DNA of 64,000 bases from Antrodiella citrinella (GCA_004802725.1 SGPM01000013.1:153498-217497), one strand, 5' to 3'. Positions 34,355 through 47,233 are shown, counted from the first letter of the stretch. Notes: generated by a model from the letters alone, not told the origin. Program-made: numbers and translations.

Positions 34355-34653
34355 ACCGCGAAGGAAGATATGTATTCACGATCGATCCTCAATGAAAGTA
34401 TCTCATAATGAAAGGATACTAGCGCGTGCTGAACGCGTTCCAGAGGATAATGCATTGCGAAAATAAACAATCTAAGGATACAGAATAGTACGATCGTCAA
34501 GGTAAGTGAGTGAATGACTACATCGCAAGGCTAGGTCGCAATGTTTAACTTTAAGCAAAAAGGATACAGGAAAGGGTCAAATTCGTTAATAAAGCAGAGC
34601 AGATGAGCGGGCCCATACAGGTCGAGAATGTCAAGAGAATGTAACATAGAGTG
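34355..34653. other. Intergenic region between orphan and BTB gene
   Basis: This 299-bp region lies between two converging stop codons. It presumably holds both 3' UTRs. Nothing else is visible. Confidence 0.45.
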
Positions 34654-36310
34654 TCAAATCCATTCGCCAGTAGGCTGACTTCCATCGTGTTTCCGAGTCT
34701 CGCTTCTTCCCCGGGCACGCGCCATGAGTCGCTGCTGGAGTCCTGGCACGCTGACAGGTGCGGACACAGGAGGAAGTAAACCGATCTCCCCATGCTCCGT
34801 ACTGTCCAGTGTCGCCTTGAACGATCCAGGAGAAGCCGATCCGATACCAGAGTCCTTGGAGCGTGCTCGCTGCAAGTCACTGGAACCCCGTTTTTGCTTA
34901 CGAGAGCTATTTCTTCGCATAGCTAAGGCAAGCTCTTGCTGCTCCTCGAGCTCGTGCTCCGCCAACTCACGCAGAGTGCCCAAACTACGAGACGAGGTTA
35001 TGCTGACACTGCTGATGCCGCGAGAGTGGGATCCGCCATTAAGGCCGAGCGCGTTGGAGTATCGCAGACGGATCTCGTCTGTGCACAGTTTGTACAATTC
35101 GTCGAGATCGAGGTAACGGGCTTCATCGCGTAGCTCCAGTAGGGCATCGAGACGAGTGGAAGATGACGAGGAGAGTTGTACGGGGCGCGGAAGAACAGCA
35201 GGCTGCTCCGGCGCAGACGGAGGAGTGCGAAGGTACGTCAAAATGTGTGCGTAACTAAAAACGCGCGTTTAGACTGGTATATGCACAGAATGGTAGTATG
35301 AGTACTCACGGAGCACTGGGCCTATCTAAAAATATATGCATGCTGGTAGATGTTTGGGAAAGCAGACCGGACGATGTGAGATGGTGATGGAAGATAGAGT
35401 GGAACGCGCTGTTCTCCTCGCTTTGAGTCGAGTAAACAGATAATTCATCCGTATCACGAGCCCGGTTCGGAGTAAGTGATTTAAGGTATGTCCCAAGTAG
35501 AGAGGGTCGTGATGTTAACGTGCTGAGCGTGGTACGGTATGTCATAGTGCTCGTCTCTAGGGAAACAATGACCTTCGAGAGATCCACACCAGGGGTTGGC
35601 GGTGGTGAGATGAGGATGGGATCAAAAGGTGCCTGAGGAGGACTGGGTGCCAAATTTGAAGGGAGAGAGGGAACAGGAGGAAAGTACTCCGACATTGGAG
35701 GAGAACTTTTCAACGAAGATGTCCGTACAAGAGGGGTGGGAGCCGGAGACTGCTCTGGCGGAGTAGGAGGAACTACACGGGTAGGCCGAGGTGGTGTCGT
35801 TGACCTGACAGAACGCGTATCCTCAAGCTCCTCCAACTCTTCTATCTCGTCGTTCTCAAAGTCCGGAATGGGGGGCAACGGAGGACTTCTGAGACCGTTA
35901 CGTGCTGGACTTGATCTTTCTCTGATCCTCTCCTCGTCAGTTGGGCCCTCCCTGATGCTCTGCACGGCACTGGATGCACTGGTACCAGCTAGCGCGTCTT
36001 GCGGTGTACGAACGACCGTTGCACCAGCTCCCAACATGCCACTACGAGGGCCTGCATCCAACTTGGGCTCAGAAATGCGAGTTGGTTTGGATGGTGCGTA
36101 TTGCTGCATAGAGCTACCAGAGCTTGAAGAAGATGAACGGCTGAGCCAGCTACGAGCGAGGGGGAGTGTAGCGGACATGACACCTGCGCGTGAGCGACCA
36201 TTGGTCGCGGCTGGAGGAGACTTTGTAGGAGACGACATGGGAACAGGTTGTTCTGCTGAGAAGGGTCCAGAAATGCTAGGTCTCGTAGAATGGGTGCGGC
36301 GGCTCTGCAT
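34654..36310 (-). CDS. BTB/POZ-domain protein with disordered N-terminus
   Basis: Two exons (36310-35310 and 35254-34654) join in phase to 533 residues. The first 240 residues are Ser/Pro-rich with several proline clusters (PPLPPIPDFE, PPTPPEQSPAPTP). The BTB-like domain starts at VDLSKVIVSLETSTMTYRTTLSTL and continues over SAFHSIFHHHL, then across the splice at HIFLDRPSAPYAHILTYLRT, and RLDALLELRDEARYLDLDELYKLCTDEI. This is the layout of the potassium-channel-tetramerisation type of BTB fold, used for oligomerisation and often for cullin-3 adaptors. A Gln/Glu-rich helix (LAEHELEEQQELALAMRR) and a Ser/Arg-rich tail follow. Partners are unknown. It is divergent from the Rpr2-like gene. Confidence 0.76.
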
Positions 36311-36626
36311 CGTTACTGTACTGTAAGGGCGTCGAGGGAAAAACTTGCCAGAAGTCGGTAAAGTCGAAGGAAACGGTCGTTGCTCGCTGAGCAGAAGTCG
36401 TGATGGTGGTGGGAGGAAGAGGGGAGTTGGAAGGGAGATGAGGATTTATGGGAGGGCGACGGCCAGGGCATTGTGGCCGCGGCTGTAAGAACAATGGCAC
36501 TCGCAGGACTTGTTGTGTTTGGCTTGCAATGAGGACAACACCCAGAACAATAGCACAAGTCCATTATCCCCTTAGACGCTGTCCTGGTATTTTTAATCTT
36601 CAACTCGCTACCTCCCGCTCCTCGCC
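36311..36626. promoter_or_regulatory. Divergent promoter, BTB protein and Rpr2-like protein
   Basis: This 316-bp region separates two divergent starts. I see no clear TATA element. A CCAAT-type or E-box signal is not obvious. It contains no coding frame that I would support. Confidence 0.4.
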
Positions 36627-37280
36627 ATGTCTTCACCACTTTCACTGGATGCCGAGTCGTCCATCACTGCCCATTTTCAGCTCAATGCCGCACGAATCCT
36701 CCAGTCCGTTGCCCCTCCACTCGCCGCCGTTCGCGTCAAAAGAGCTCGATCACTCTATCCCGCAACATGCACCAGCCTCGCGATGTCGCATTGCGTTGCA
36801 TGCAGTGCTTTCTTACTAGACGGCACCGGGTCCACGAGGATAGTTAGACGCAGGAAAAAGTCAAAGAAGGATGGAAAAGGAAGCTCGAGACCACCCAGGG
36901 CCATCCGTCTGACCTGCAATATCTGTGGGCATGTGGAGGACACTCCGGTAGTGCAGACGAAGGACGAACCGTCTCCGAGTGTGCATAAAACTCCCGCTAC
37001 TTCTACCGAGCCTTCGAAACCATCTTTGCCAATAACACGAATATCTACCCCATCGTTGAATACCTCCTCGCCCCAATCTCGATCGTCACCCCCACTTCAG
37101 AGTGATCGGCGTCCACTGTTGGTGAACCCTGCGTTGGAGCCGTCTCTCCTGTCGCGTCCCAAGGCAAGACCCAAGAAGAGCAGTGGTCTGCAAGATATGC
37201 TCGCCCGAAATAAGCAGCGTGAGGAGCAAGCGGGGAAGAAACAGAGTACCGGACTATCGTCCTTTCTGCAGGGCCTATAG
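36627..37280 (+). CDS. RNase P/MRP Rpr2/Rpp21/Snm1-type subunit
   Basis: This single-exon gene encodes 217 residues. The Rpr2/Rpp21/Snm1 family supplies zinc-binding protein subunits of RNase P or RNase MRP, which process pre-tRNA and pre-rRNA in the nucleus and nucleolus. The N-terminal helix ITAHFQLNAARILQSVAPPL is followed by LYPATCTSLAMSHCVACSAFLLDGTGSTRI and, after a basic loop (RRRKKSKKDGKG), IRLTCNICGHVEDTP. The four Cys (CVAC and CNIC) form the expected zinc site. The rest is Ser/Pro-rich, ending in a charged segment (SGLQDMLARNKQREEQ) and SSFLQGL. The long disordered tail is more like Snm1 than Rpp21, but RNase P and MRP cannot be separated from sequence alone. Confidence 0.82.
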   Translation: MSSPLSLDAESSITAHFQLNAARILQSVAPPLAAVRVKRARSLYPATCTSLAMSHCVACSAFLLDGTGSTRIVRRRKKSKKDGKGSSRPPRAIRLTCNICGHVEDTPVVQTKDEPSPSVHKTPATSTEPSKPSLPITRISTPSLNTSSPQSRSSPPLQSDRRPLLVNPALEPSLLSRPKARPKKSSGLQDMLARNKQREEQAGKKQSTGLSSFLQGL

Positions 37281-37980
37281 CGTACCATATGAAGCTACAG
37301 GTATGACATGCGTATAGATACAGGATTTCTCGTCCAAGCTGATTCTCCGATGCCCCCTTAACCAACCTGCTAGATGTCATTTCAGAGTCTCGGGTCTCCG
37401 AATTCGGGTGTTCTACCTCCATCTCGAGGCTATAGTACGGTCAAGCATATGTATAACAGACAGTCTGTAACTTCACAGCTATGGAATATACGAGGCCTGG
37501 GGTATCAAGAGTCTCCGTGGCTGGGAAGACGACAACCTGTACTGGTATCCAACGACCGGAGACTACAATACAATGGTCGTCAGGTGCGGTCGCTACGTCA
37601 GAATATGAGAGTGCAAAGTAGATTGCTTCCATTGCGAACCGATACTTGAAACATTACAGAAGTGACGTGCAACCTACAACCGCCGTCGTGATCAATCCAA
37701 CATTCCTTCAGGACAGCAGTAGCAAGAGACAACATTGAAACGAGAACGAAAAGACATCCCAGTCGTGGTGGGTGAGCCGTGAAAAACATAAGAAGCGTAA
37801 ATGAACCTGTCGGTTCGTGGTGTGGAATGTGGGGAGGAATTAGGAAAGGACATCATAAGTCACATACTGGCGTTGGAAAACGTTTGTTCGAGAAGAGAGG
37901 CATGGGGTGAGTGAGACTAGCTGCGCGTTGTTGTACACTGGTCAGAAAGTTTTGAGAGTGAAGATAAACTCTTGTCGAGT
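37281..37980. other. Convergent intergenic region
   Basis: This 700-bp region lies between the Rpr2-like and Ssd1 stop codons. It holds only short chance frames. No conserved product, repeat or RNA structure stands out. Confidence 0.5.
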
Positions 37981-40900
37981 TTACTTCCTGCTCGCGTAAG
38001 GATTGACACTGTAGACCTTGATGACCGGGGGGCTCTTCGTGAGATCAGCAGTAACGATGACCTATCCGAACATCAGTACAAGTGAGTACAATCCGAGGAA
38101 CTGTCAACGTACCGGAACGGTCATCATCTCTTGAATCTCCTGAATCTTGTGACCCGCCGCGGTTGTCTTCAACCCCTCGAAAGCGGGCTGGGCTTTCGAC
38201 TTCGACAACATTCTCTGCTTGGAACCCTGAACATCATCTTCCTCCACGCGACCAAGCACAATCTCATCCTCATCGTTGTCGTCCTCGTCGAAGAGGGCCT
38301 TCTCATCATGAACGGAGCGCGAAGCAACCTCCATCTTGACAGCATGGAGCTCTGCAGTTTGCTTGACCTTCTTCAAATGCTCGTCGTCGCTGTTCTCTGC
38401 GAGCCAGGAGATAACATCCCTGTCGGACCAGTAAATCTGGAGCGAGTGCTTGTGATCGTCATAGACATGGTTCTACGTCCAGATATGTGAGCAAGGTGTT
38501 CAAGGAAGCTCAAAAGGACAAAACATACGTCAATGGGCATCTGATCGACGTGGACACGCTTCTCGATACCAAATTCGGGGACAAGAACGTCGAAAGCAGC
38601 GTCGAGGACACCAACGACACGGGCCTGGCGAATGACCGGACCGTAACGCTGGGTGAGGTCGGAGATGAGAATACACAAGTACAAGTGTGCAGATTGCTCC
38701 TCTGCGAGTTGAGCAGAATCCCGTTTGCTGCGAACACATTAGTACCTCACGACGTGATGATGAATTCAAGCAACTCACATGTTGCACTGCTGAGCGACTT
38801 TAGCGACAGCGTCCCGATCCATGGTGAACTTAGGCTCTGCGCCTGCCTGGAGAATAGAGTCCAGCTGACGATGAACAAGGACGTCGGCATAGCGGCGAAG
38901 GGGAGACGTGAAGTGCGTGTAGACGGGTACGTTGAGAGCGTAATGACCATACTTGGCGATGTCCAGCATACCAGTACAGAAGTACTTGGCACGCTGAGTG
39001 GCCTTGAACAAGAGAATTTCAAGGATGCGGCGGGTCAACGGGTCTTCAACAGTCTTGAGCGACTGCATCAGAGCACCAGCAGATGAGATATCCATCTTGT
39101 ATCCGAAGCGTTCAGCGCGCTCCACGAATGCGTTCTGCCACACAAATTAGACAACGAGAGCGAGCAGATAACGAAGATCATACCATGCGTCTCTCAACGG
39201 GGTAATCGTGACGACGGAGAAGTGCTTGCTCAGGGAAGTGCACAGCAACTTGTTGTGCAACGGCGATATTGGTAAGCAACATGAACTGAACAAATTGAGT
39301 GAGCAATCGGCCGTCATGCAGCACAGAAAAGGTTAACCTCCTCAACAAGTTCATTAGCCTCCACTCTTTCGAATGTGCCACAATCAATAGGATATCCTTT
39401 GCTGTCCAACTTGAAAATGATGCGAGGGAAGTCGCTGGCGAGTGCGCCAGTCTCGAAACGGCGGGCACGAAGTTGCCTGGCAAGGCCGTCGAGTACCTTG
39501 ATGTCATGAGCGATGTCAGAGGCAGAATGCTCAGGAGCAACCGCGACATCTCCTAATGCTATGCCCTCAATGACGGCTTGAGCATCACTATGCGCAAGCT
39601 TGGCAGCGGATCTAAACGAATAGTGTTGAGTATCAACACGCTCTGCACAGACAAGGGTATTTACTTGATGATGGTTCTGCCGAACCACTTCTTAAGTACC
39701 TTGGCCTCCTTCGTGATAGTGAAGATGACGGAGAATGCCAGACGTTCCTCTCCAGGAACCAGACTGCAAAGCTGCTCGCTCAAGGCCGGTGGGAGCATGG
39801 GTACTGCGCGCTGCACTAAGTACACACTAGTAGCACGCTTCCTGGCGTCACGATCCAGAGCAGTGTTGGGTTTGACGAAGAAAGAGACATCTGCGATGTG
39901 CACGCCGACGTCATATGTACCATCTTCGTTGACCTTAACAGACAACGCATCGTCCAAATCTTTGGCCGTCTCAGGATCGATGGAGAAGATACGTTCTGCG
40001 CGAAGATCCTTGCGTACATCGAATTCCCGCTCGGGGATCCTGCAAACGAATCAGTATGCCACAAGATCTCCAACGTTCGGACTACTCACGTCCAAGGAAT
40101 AGGTGGGAGGCACTTCATGACGTTGTCGGTAAAGTCCTCGGTGGGGAAGTTACAATCCTTCAAAAGTGCGCTTGTCTCCACCTCGATATCGCCAATGGGA
40201 CCGAGCTCCTCAACCAGAGTACCGAACGGATGAAGGGAGCTAATGGGCTGTTCAAATTATGTTAGTGAGCGGAGCAGAAAGATGAAGACAATGAAACTCA
40301 CGTGTCGCTTGATGCAGGCCACGAACAACTTGTTGGCATAGACATCGGAGTTCTGAACGAAGTCAGGGGGCGCTTGTTCTGTCGGAATAGCGATGAGAGG
40401 AACACGCTTGTCGGTAGGCTTGAACCAGACGATCTTGGGGCGTTCAATAGCACGTCTAGGTTCGTCACCACGGTCACCCTCACGCTCACGACGCTCGGCT
40501 TCTTGCTTCTCCTTAGTGGCAGCAGACGATGGGCGCAACAATCCCAGTGTTCCGGAGAAGAGCTGACCAGGCATACGCTCGACCACTGCCACAACGTGAC
40601 CCGCGAATTGAGGCTTGATCTCGTCAGTAACCCTGGGACTGCGTTAGAAAGTAGCAACGTGAAAAACATAAGACCACGCACTCCTCATCCTCGAACAACA
40701 TAAGGCCTTGACCTTCAACCTCGACATCATCCTTCTTTTTGTCGTTCTTGCGGCCAGCAGCGCCCTTGACATCATATGCAGAGTTCTCTTCTTTTTTGCG
40801 CTTCTTCTCCTCCTTCTCCTTCTTGGTCCCCCAAACCTCATCCACATCCAGCAACTCAACGGCAACAATATCACCTTCGAGAGCGCGATTACGATCCTTG

Positions 40901-42944
40901 GAACCGCAGATGTAGATATCAGCGTCCAAGACCTCCGTTGCGACGTACGCGTCAGACCGATTACGTTTGTTAACTCGTAGAATACCAACGACCAACTTCC
41001 CGGCGGCAAGAAGTGGTGGGAGCGATGCTTGCGGTAGATAAGGAGCGAACAGCGACTTGCGCTGAGGTTGATTAGATTGCTGCTGTAGCTGAGACTGGAA
41101 TTGTTGTTGCTGTTGTTGAAGTAAGTTAATACCGCCAAGACCCAGACCCATCATATTTGCCGCCATCATGTTAGGCAGCATATTCGGGAAGCTGAAGGAC
41201 GGCATCTTCTGGTGATGTCCACCGGCGGCGGCGCGGAATTGTTGCAAGCTCTGGAGCTGCGCTTGCGCCTGTGCGAGATCCGAAGCAAAGTTCTGTCCAT
41301 TCTGAACACCGCCGACACCTCCATCTAAGTGGTCATCAATGTCATAATCCTTTTCAAATTAGCACCGACAACTTACTGATACGCCAGCTGGAGTCAGCCC
41401 GAGTATGATTGCCCGTATTGCCTGCCAGAGCCGGTGGAGGCATGAACCCATCGTCGAAGCCATCCTGACTATTGGAGAACATGGAACCAAGTCCGGGCTG
41501 CGAGCCCGTCTTGTTCAATACGTTGACGCTGTGGCGGCGGCCATGGCCACGAGGAATCCCGTTGTCCGTGCCCATGCCGAGATTACCAATCTGACCAAAT
41601 TGGCCCATGGCAGCTTGGCCGCCAGCAAAGGAAGGCATACCCATTCCCAGAGGGAGAGTGCTATGGACGCGACGATGGGCTCCACCGCGAGGCGGCGCAA
41701 GACCCGGGGTCTGGAAGGACAGGACTTGATTCGATGCGAGTTGTGCCTGGTATAGCGCCTGCTGCTGTTGTTGCAGAGCCTCAATTTGGCTCTGGAGGGC
41801 AATCTAAAAAAATACGCGATCAGCGTTCTACAAAAACTATTCGTAGATGAATGTGACATACCTGCTCGGCCATGATACCGGATATTTCACCCTCAGGCTT
41901 GCCACGAGGATCGTTGTCAGCAAAGTTTTGCTGACCCTGCTGCTGAGGGAACTGGAATCCAATGTCCTCCTCGTTGATAGGTGGACCCATGGGCATCGTG
42001 GTACTGGGACGCCTTCTGGTACCGAACATGAATCCGGGCGCAAGTTGAGGGCGGCCAGAAGGTCCGACAGCGTCTCCTTGCTCCTGCTGTGCGGCGAGCG
42101 CGGCGAAACGAGGAGCGGTGAAACTCTGAGAGAGTGAGCGACGAGGATGACCTGCCGCTTGGAAAGCAGTGTCGGGGATCTCGCCCTCCTCGAAGGAGGC
42201 GTTGACTTGCCCGTCCTCGGCATCCTCCATCATGGATCCCAAGTTCGGAGAGAATGTATTGAACATCTGAGGTCCGTTGTTCCCAAGAGACGCAGCCTTG
42301 CGGTGTCGCGGATCTCCGCCTGAGAGACCTGGGTAAGACGCAGCTCCAGGCTGGAAGACGGGTGCATTGGCAGGGAGGTTAGAGACTTGAGACTGATTGG
42401 AAATGGATGATACCATGGAACTTGGCGCAGTGGCATTGGGTTGGGATTGAGTGGGAGGGGATGTGGTCTTAAGGTCGGCGATGACTCTCTGAAGAGAAGA
42501 CAGTGCGTCGCTACTCTCGGCAGAGGGGGCGGGAGGAGCGGGAGATACGGATGCCTTGTTGCTGGACTGACGAGAACTCGCGTTACTAGTGGGCTGACGC
42601 TGTCCTTGGGAAGATGACTGCTGTCCTTTTCGATGTCCACCGCGACCGTTACCACCACCGACGGATTGCTTACGCTGCTCATTCTTTCTGCCCTCGTTGC
42701 CCTTCTTGCTGGCGGACTCGGAACCGGAATCCATGGCTGTGGTCGCATTAGAGGGCCTCTTGTTGCTGCCTCTGGACAGAGGGCGAGTGGCACCAGCGTT
42801 ACCTCCACCATTAGAAACTGAGCGGGAGGTGTTGCGTTTAGACTGATTACGACCGCCCGCCTGAGCGGAGCCGTTGGACGCAGGTTTCCTGTCCTCGATC
42901 CTCTCCGACGGTTTCGCAGGTATCGGCTGCGTCTGGTCTGTCAT
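37981..42944 (-). CDS. SSD1: Ssd1/Sts5-type RNB-domain translational regulator
   Basis: This is the largest gene of the window. Ssd1 binds cell-wall mRNAs and represses their translation; it is related to RNase II/Dis3 but is reported not to be an active nuclease. The N-terminal 500 residues are disordered, with Ser, Asn and Gln runs (a polyQ stretch near 41100 and another near 41770). Cold-shock-like domains precede PAYRVGILRV-type sequence at [18 protein letters not shown]. The RNB domain shows [64 protein letters not shown] and [19 protein letters not shown]. The protein ends [11 protein letters not shown]. About a dozen exons were followed by frame; the exact residue count is not certain. 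The start at 42944 (MTDQTQPIP) is the first Met of the long open exon. Confidence 0.9.
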
Positions 42945-43587
42945 ATCTGTTCGTAATGGATGTTCTGAATTTTATGGTGTGGATTTATAGTTTTACGGAA
43001 TGTTTTTGGGGGTTTAGCTGTTTCTTCAGGATGCGTTATGACGGGCTATATGCGTTACGATGAGTCGGGGTAAGCGCTTGGATGACGGAGCGGGGGCATA
43101 CCGAAAGTTGGAAAGAGAATTGTATCGTATAGGTGGGTGGCTTTGCCCTGTAGGGCGAGTGGGGGTTTATGGGAGTGGTTGCCTCGGTAGGCGTGGAAGG
43201 GGTTTGCTTATCGTCGCAACTGAGAAAGACAGGGGAAGGGGGGAGAGGCAGTCCGTTTTATGGCGAGTGATGCTCAAAGTGGTCGCTTTCCCACGGTCAA
43301 TACTATCAAGCGGTACCTTGACGACACAATAGTCGACTTGTTCCTCGTAAGTCCAGTCGTGTTTACACGGACGGCCAGCGCAGCATTCATCATTTGTATG
43401 TCAAATACCTGGCCTGCATCATGTCCCCAATACACATGTCGATGAAAACTGCCATCAGCGATCCGCCTCGCGCGTTTGGGTACCCACAGCAAAGGGCTTA
43501 GCTCGCCTACAGTCCAGGAATGCATTGTGTGCAGCTCTATTACCTCTAAGATCTAGGAAGTCTATCGAACACTGTCACCACACACCC
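42945..43587. promoter_or_regulatory. Ssd1 promoter and IDH2 3' region
   Basis: This 643-bp region lies between the SSD1 start and the IDH2 stop, both on the minus strand. The part nearest SSD1 is G-rich on the plus strand (about 43060-43260), so its transcribed strand is C-rich, as in a long leader. I see no extra gene. Confidence 0.45.
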
Positions 43588-45394
43588 TCACTTCCTGAGC
43601 TTCTCGATGATAGCGGTCGTGTACTCCTTCGTGCTCGACTTTCCGCCAAGGTCACCAGTGATGGTCTTGCCTTCGGCAATCGTCTACATGCGCACGTGTT
43701 AGACAAGAGGTTACGCTGTTTTGTGAAGGAGGACGTACCGAGAGCGCCGCCTTCTCGATGTTGGCAGCGTACTCGTTGAGGTTCATGTGTCTGACATAAT
43801 TTTAGCTTCTATACAGTCAAAAACAGAACAAACGACTTACCGAAGCATCATCAGCGAGGAGAGAAGCAACGCAGTGGGGTTCGCCAGTCCCTTGCCTGGA
43901 AAACATGTGAATGTTAGCCGTTCAGTAAAAGACGCGTGTGCCTCTAAGACGTACCAGCAATGTCTGGCGCGGAACCATGAACGGCCTCGAAGATAGAGGC
44001 ATCCTATGCGAGATGTCAGAACGACACATATGAGCAGGTCTTACATCACTTACACGTCCAATGTTGCCTGAAGGAGTAAGACCCAGTCCACCAATGAGAC
44101 CGGCGCACATGTCCGACAGAATGTCACCGTAAAGGTTGGGCATTACCATGACACGGTCTGAGTATGGCCTGGGGTTTTGGACGACCTGAAAAGCGGTCAT
44201 GAGTACTGTACAATAACCATGATGTGGTTATAGTACCTGCAAGCAGACTCTGTCCAACAGGTCCTCGTCGTAGCTGATGCCAGGGAAGTCCTTGGATACT
44301 TGACGGCAAGCGGACAAGAACATTCCATCCGACATTTTCCTGCACGTCATTCGTCAGTGAACGTGTACAACTCCTCTCAATGAATGATGCACACATAATG
44401 TTAGCCTTGTGTACAGCAGTGACACGGTTCCTGCCGGACGACTGCGCGTAATGGAAAGCATAACGAGCGACGCGTTCCGACGCGTCCCAAGTGATAAGTT
44501 TGATAGATTGTACAACACCGTCCACGATCTGGGTGGTGTGTATTAGTAAATCCATAATTGAAGGAGGAAGACGGCTTACCTCGTGCTCAATACCTGAGTA
44601 CTCGCCCTCCGTGTTCTCTCGGATCAACACGGTGTTGACATCGTCGTAGGGGGTCTTGAAACCTTGGATAGAGACGCAAGGACGGACATTTGCGAACAAG
44701 TTGAAGGTCCTACGGAGTGTGAGGTTCAGGGAAACGTGACCTTTCCCAACTGCGATACTATGTTAGCTGGACGCTCCAGGCAATTGTATCGAAGCACGAA
44801 CTGGGGGTAGCCAAGGGACCTGTGGGTTGTTCAGTCGGTATCACACAGTATTCTGCACAACCCTTCACACACCTTTCAAAGCAACGGTGTTCTTCTTGAC
44901 CGACGCGATAGCGTTGTCAGGGATCACAGTCTTGCCTGCTTTCAAAATAGGTGTAACATCAACCTCCTCCCACTCGATGGGAACCTATAATGATGTCAGC
45001 ACATACGACTATGCTCATAAACTAGTTATACGCACACCGGCAGCGGTGTAGATATCTTTCACAGACTGGCTGATTTCGGGACCAATTCCTGAACATCCCG
45101 CGTCAGAAAACACTAGCATATTTCATACTTGCTGTCCCTCACCATCACCGGGAATAAGAGTAACGGTATATTTGCCCTAGATACAATGAGTACATGCTGA
45201 ACAGAACATAGGGAACCGAACTTACATTGGCACCCTTCTTGCCAGCGAAAGCGGCGGTTGGGGCAGCGGAGGCGAAGGTACGCCAAGACTATTCTTGTTG
45301 TCAGTTACTTTTCTGTCCACCGAGGGTTGAGACAGACCTGTTGCGTTCTGAATGCGCCCCGCGCGACGCCAGTCAGTGATTTAGAGGAGAACAT
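43588..45394 (-). CDS. IDH2: NAD-isocitrate dehydrogenase, catalytic subunit 2, mitochondrial
   Basis: This is the catalytic partner of IDH1 in the mitochondrial NAD-dependent isocitrate dehydrogenase of the TCA cycle. It starts [19 protein letters not shown], an Arg/Ser-rich targeting peptide, and [18 protein letters not shown]. Core motifs are [107 protein letters not shown] and [29 protein letters not shown] carries the catalytic-type substrate arginines, and [13 protein letters not shown] is the catalytic-type NAD region that IDH1 lacks. It ends in IIEKLRK. A small exon (18 nt) carries the GPLATP turn. Many introns interrupt it. About 375 residues. Confidence 0.92.
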
Positions 45395-45935
45395 CTTTCC
45401 TTCGTCGAGGGATAGGTAGGTGGAGGTAGGTAGAGAGACAAGAATTTGCGGGTGTCGGTCGCGTCCGGGGACCACAACTAAAAACCATGATGTACCGCCA
45501 CGTGGATTTTCGGAAATCACGGTCATAGGCGCTTGTGTACGTCCGAGCTCTCCGTCAGCCTGAGTTCTCCGTAACAGTACTAGTAACACCTTCTCGGTTT
45601 TCGGAATATAACCATGAGTACCCTATGCTTGTTAACATGGCCTGTGGCATGTGTTGTGACGAAACGGCTTCGTCAAGGGTAGGATTTATCTCAGAAATTT
45701 CCTGAGAAGAACGAGACTTGTATTGGTGTTACACGTGAAATATAGTAGTTGATTCCAGCTGACGAGCAGGCTCAACATCGATACACAGTACATGATGCGG
45801 CGCACCACCAGCGGAAAGCGGAAAGGGAAGAGTCGAGCCGCCTCAACAGTATCAAGCACGGCAGCCCCACCGTCCAAGCAAGGCGGTATCTAAAGGCGAT
45901 GGTCGGCAATATAGGAAATGGTGATAGTGGACGCG
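45395..45935. promoter_or_regulatory. IDH2 promoter and Vps24 3' region
   Basis: This 541-bp region holds the IDH2 promoter. CCACGTGGATT lies at 45498-45508, about 104 bp upstream of the IDH2 start. A second CACGTG is at 45732-45737. The end near 45936 is the Vps24 3' UTR. Confidence 0.5.
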
Positions 45936-46796
45936 TTAACTACTGAGCAGACCGTTGAGTTGTTGTCGGTATTGCTCCATAGCACGCTCCGTTTCCTCGT
46001 CCTCCATCTGCTCCTCCGTTGATGGCTGCATTGAATAGTTTCAGAGCTGTAGCCAAGTAGCACACGAGCATTTTACTCACCGGTAGTTCCGTGCGCGCGG
46101 CACCTGCTTGTCCCAACTTCCCATTCGTCAAATCAAAGAGGACTTTATCCACTTCGGCATCAGCTTCCTCTTCAAGCTCCTCGTCCTCATCCATTTCGAG
46201 GGTGGCATCCATCATTTCTTCCAGGATACCAGCCTAAGAGGTGTTCAATAAGTCGTCGCAGTCATGATCCTGACGACGTACCTTCGTCATTTCCATGCTC
46301 ATGTCACGCATCGTTTGACTTATCTGAGGCAGTTTGATAAGCGAATTGGAAAGCTTCATGATCTCTGTCGATTTCTGAAGCGATCCAGTAACCTTAGACA
46401 TGGCTACAGTTTCCTGAGTTAGTAAGGTCGCTGGACACCTTGGCCTGAGACGCACCAAGTTGTTGTGAAAGCTGGGTCCCTATCGAACCCAGTCTGGCTT
46501 TGCTAACAGACAAGCGGTCCTTCTGCTTGTTGCTCCGCACTACCTCTCTGGCCAGTATTCGGGCAGACTTTACATCTCCCTTAGTAGCCAGTTGCTTCAC
46601 AGACTGCCGCGCCTTGCTTGTGACAGCATCGAGCTGGGATACATCTTGAGTGCATGCACATAATGTGGGACACTTGGGATCGAACCTGCCTCATTTCCCT
46701 GTCCAATGTCCGTTGCTCGCCGCGTATCTTTATCTGCCACGCCCGTATCTTCTCCTCCGGTGTCGGTCCATACAAGAAACGATTTATAGTTTGCAT
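45936..46796 (-). CDS. VPS24: ESCRT-III subunit Vps24 (CHMP3)
   Basis: Vps24 caps ESCRT-III filaments during inward budding and scission at endosomes. The start at 46796 reads MQTINRFLYGPTPEEKIRAWQIKIRGEQRTLDREMRQ, then LDAVTSKARQSVKQLATKGDVKSARILAREVVRSNKQKDRL, the Snf7-family core helices. KVTGSLQKSTEIMKLSNSLIKLPQISQTMRDMSMEMTKAGILEEMMD is the strongly conserved middle. The acidic region (MDEDEELEEEADAEVDKVL) and the C-terminal AMEQYRQQLNGLLSS end the protein; the last helix resembles a MIT-interacting motif. Exon 2 begins at LDAV, not at the first AG in the preceding intron. About 220 residues. Vps24 rather than Vps2 is supported by YGPTPEEKI at the start. Confidence 0.88.
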
Positions 46797-47233
46797 GGTG
46801 AGAATATCACCAGAAGCAGTCGAGACGGTGTGGTAGAAGCAGGAAGGATGCCAAGGATACTATGACTGCCAGTGTTTGGTGACTGCCCATCTCGTTTTGG
46901 GAAGCCAAGTACATATAGGCGCTACCGCACCGGCCCGCAGCTTGGCGACTTCGAATTCAAACCAAGTCCTGCCACTGCATTTCGATACTGGTTTGTTGAA
47001 GTTCTAATAATCGTACACATACAGTAGCTACAAGGGAAATTTATGCAACCAGCTTCAAATCTGGGCTGGGTCTTGGAATAGCACGGACGGGAAAAAGGAA
47101 GAGGGAGTGGGGTGGGTGTGCATCAGAGGAGTGGACGGTCCATCCTCAAGTCTAAGCACTGGCAACTGGGTGAAGATGAAAACAAGGTATATCAACGAAA
47201 ACACGAAAGCAAATTCGAACCGTCTGCGTCGTA
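46797..47233. promoter_or_regulatory. Vps24 promoter and 3' region of the Zn2Cys6 gene
   Basis: This 437-bp region separates two minus-strand genes. It is the likely Vps24 promoter plus the 3' UTR of the upstream regulator. I see nothing else in it. Confidence 0.4.

Noticed and set aside
46660..46700. tRNA T-loop-like sequence (GGTTCGATCCC)
   Set aside because: It lies in a Vps24 intron beside coding sequence and lacks the D-arm, anticodon arm and acceptor pairing upstream.
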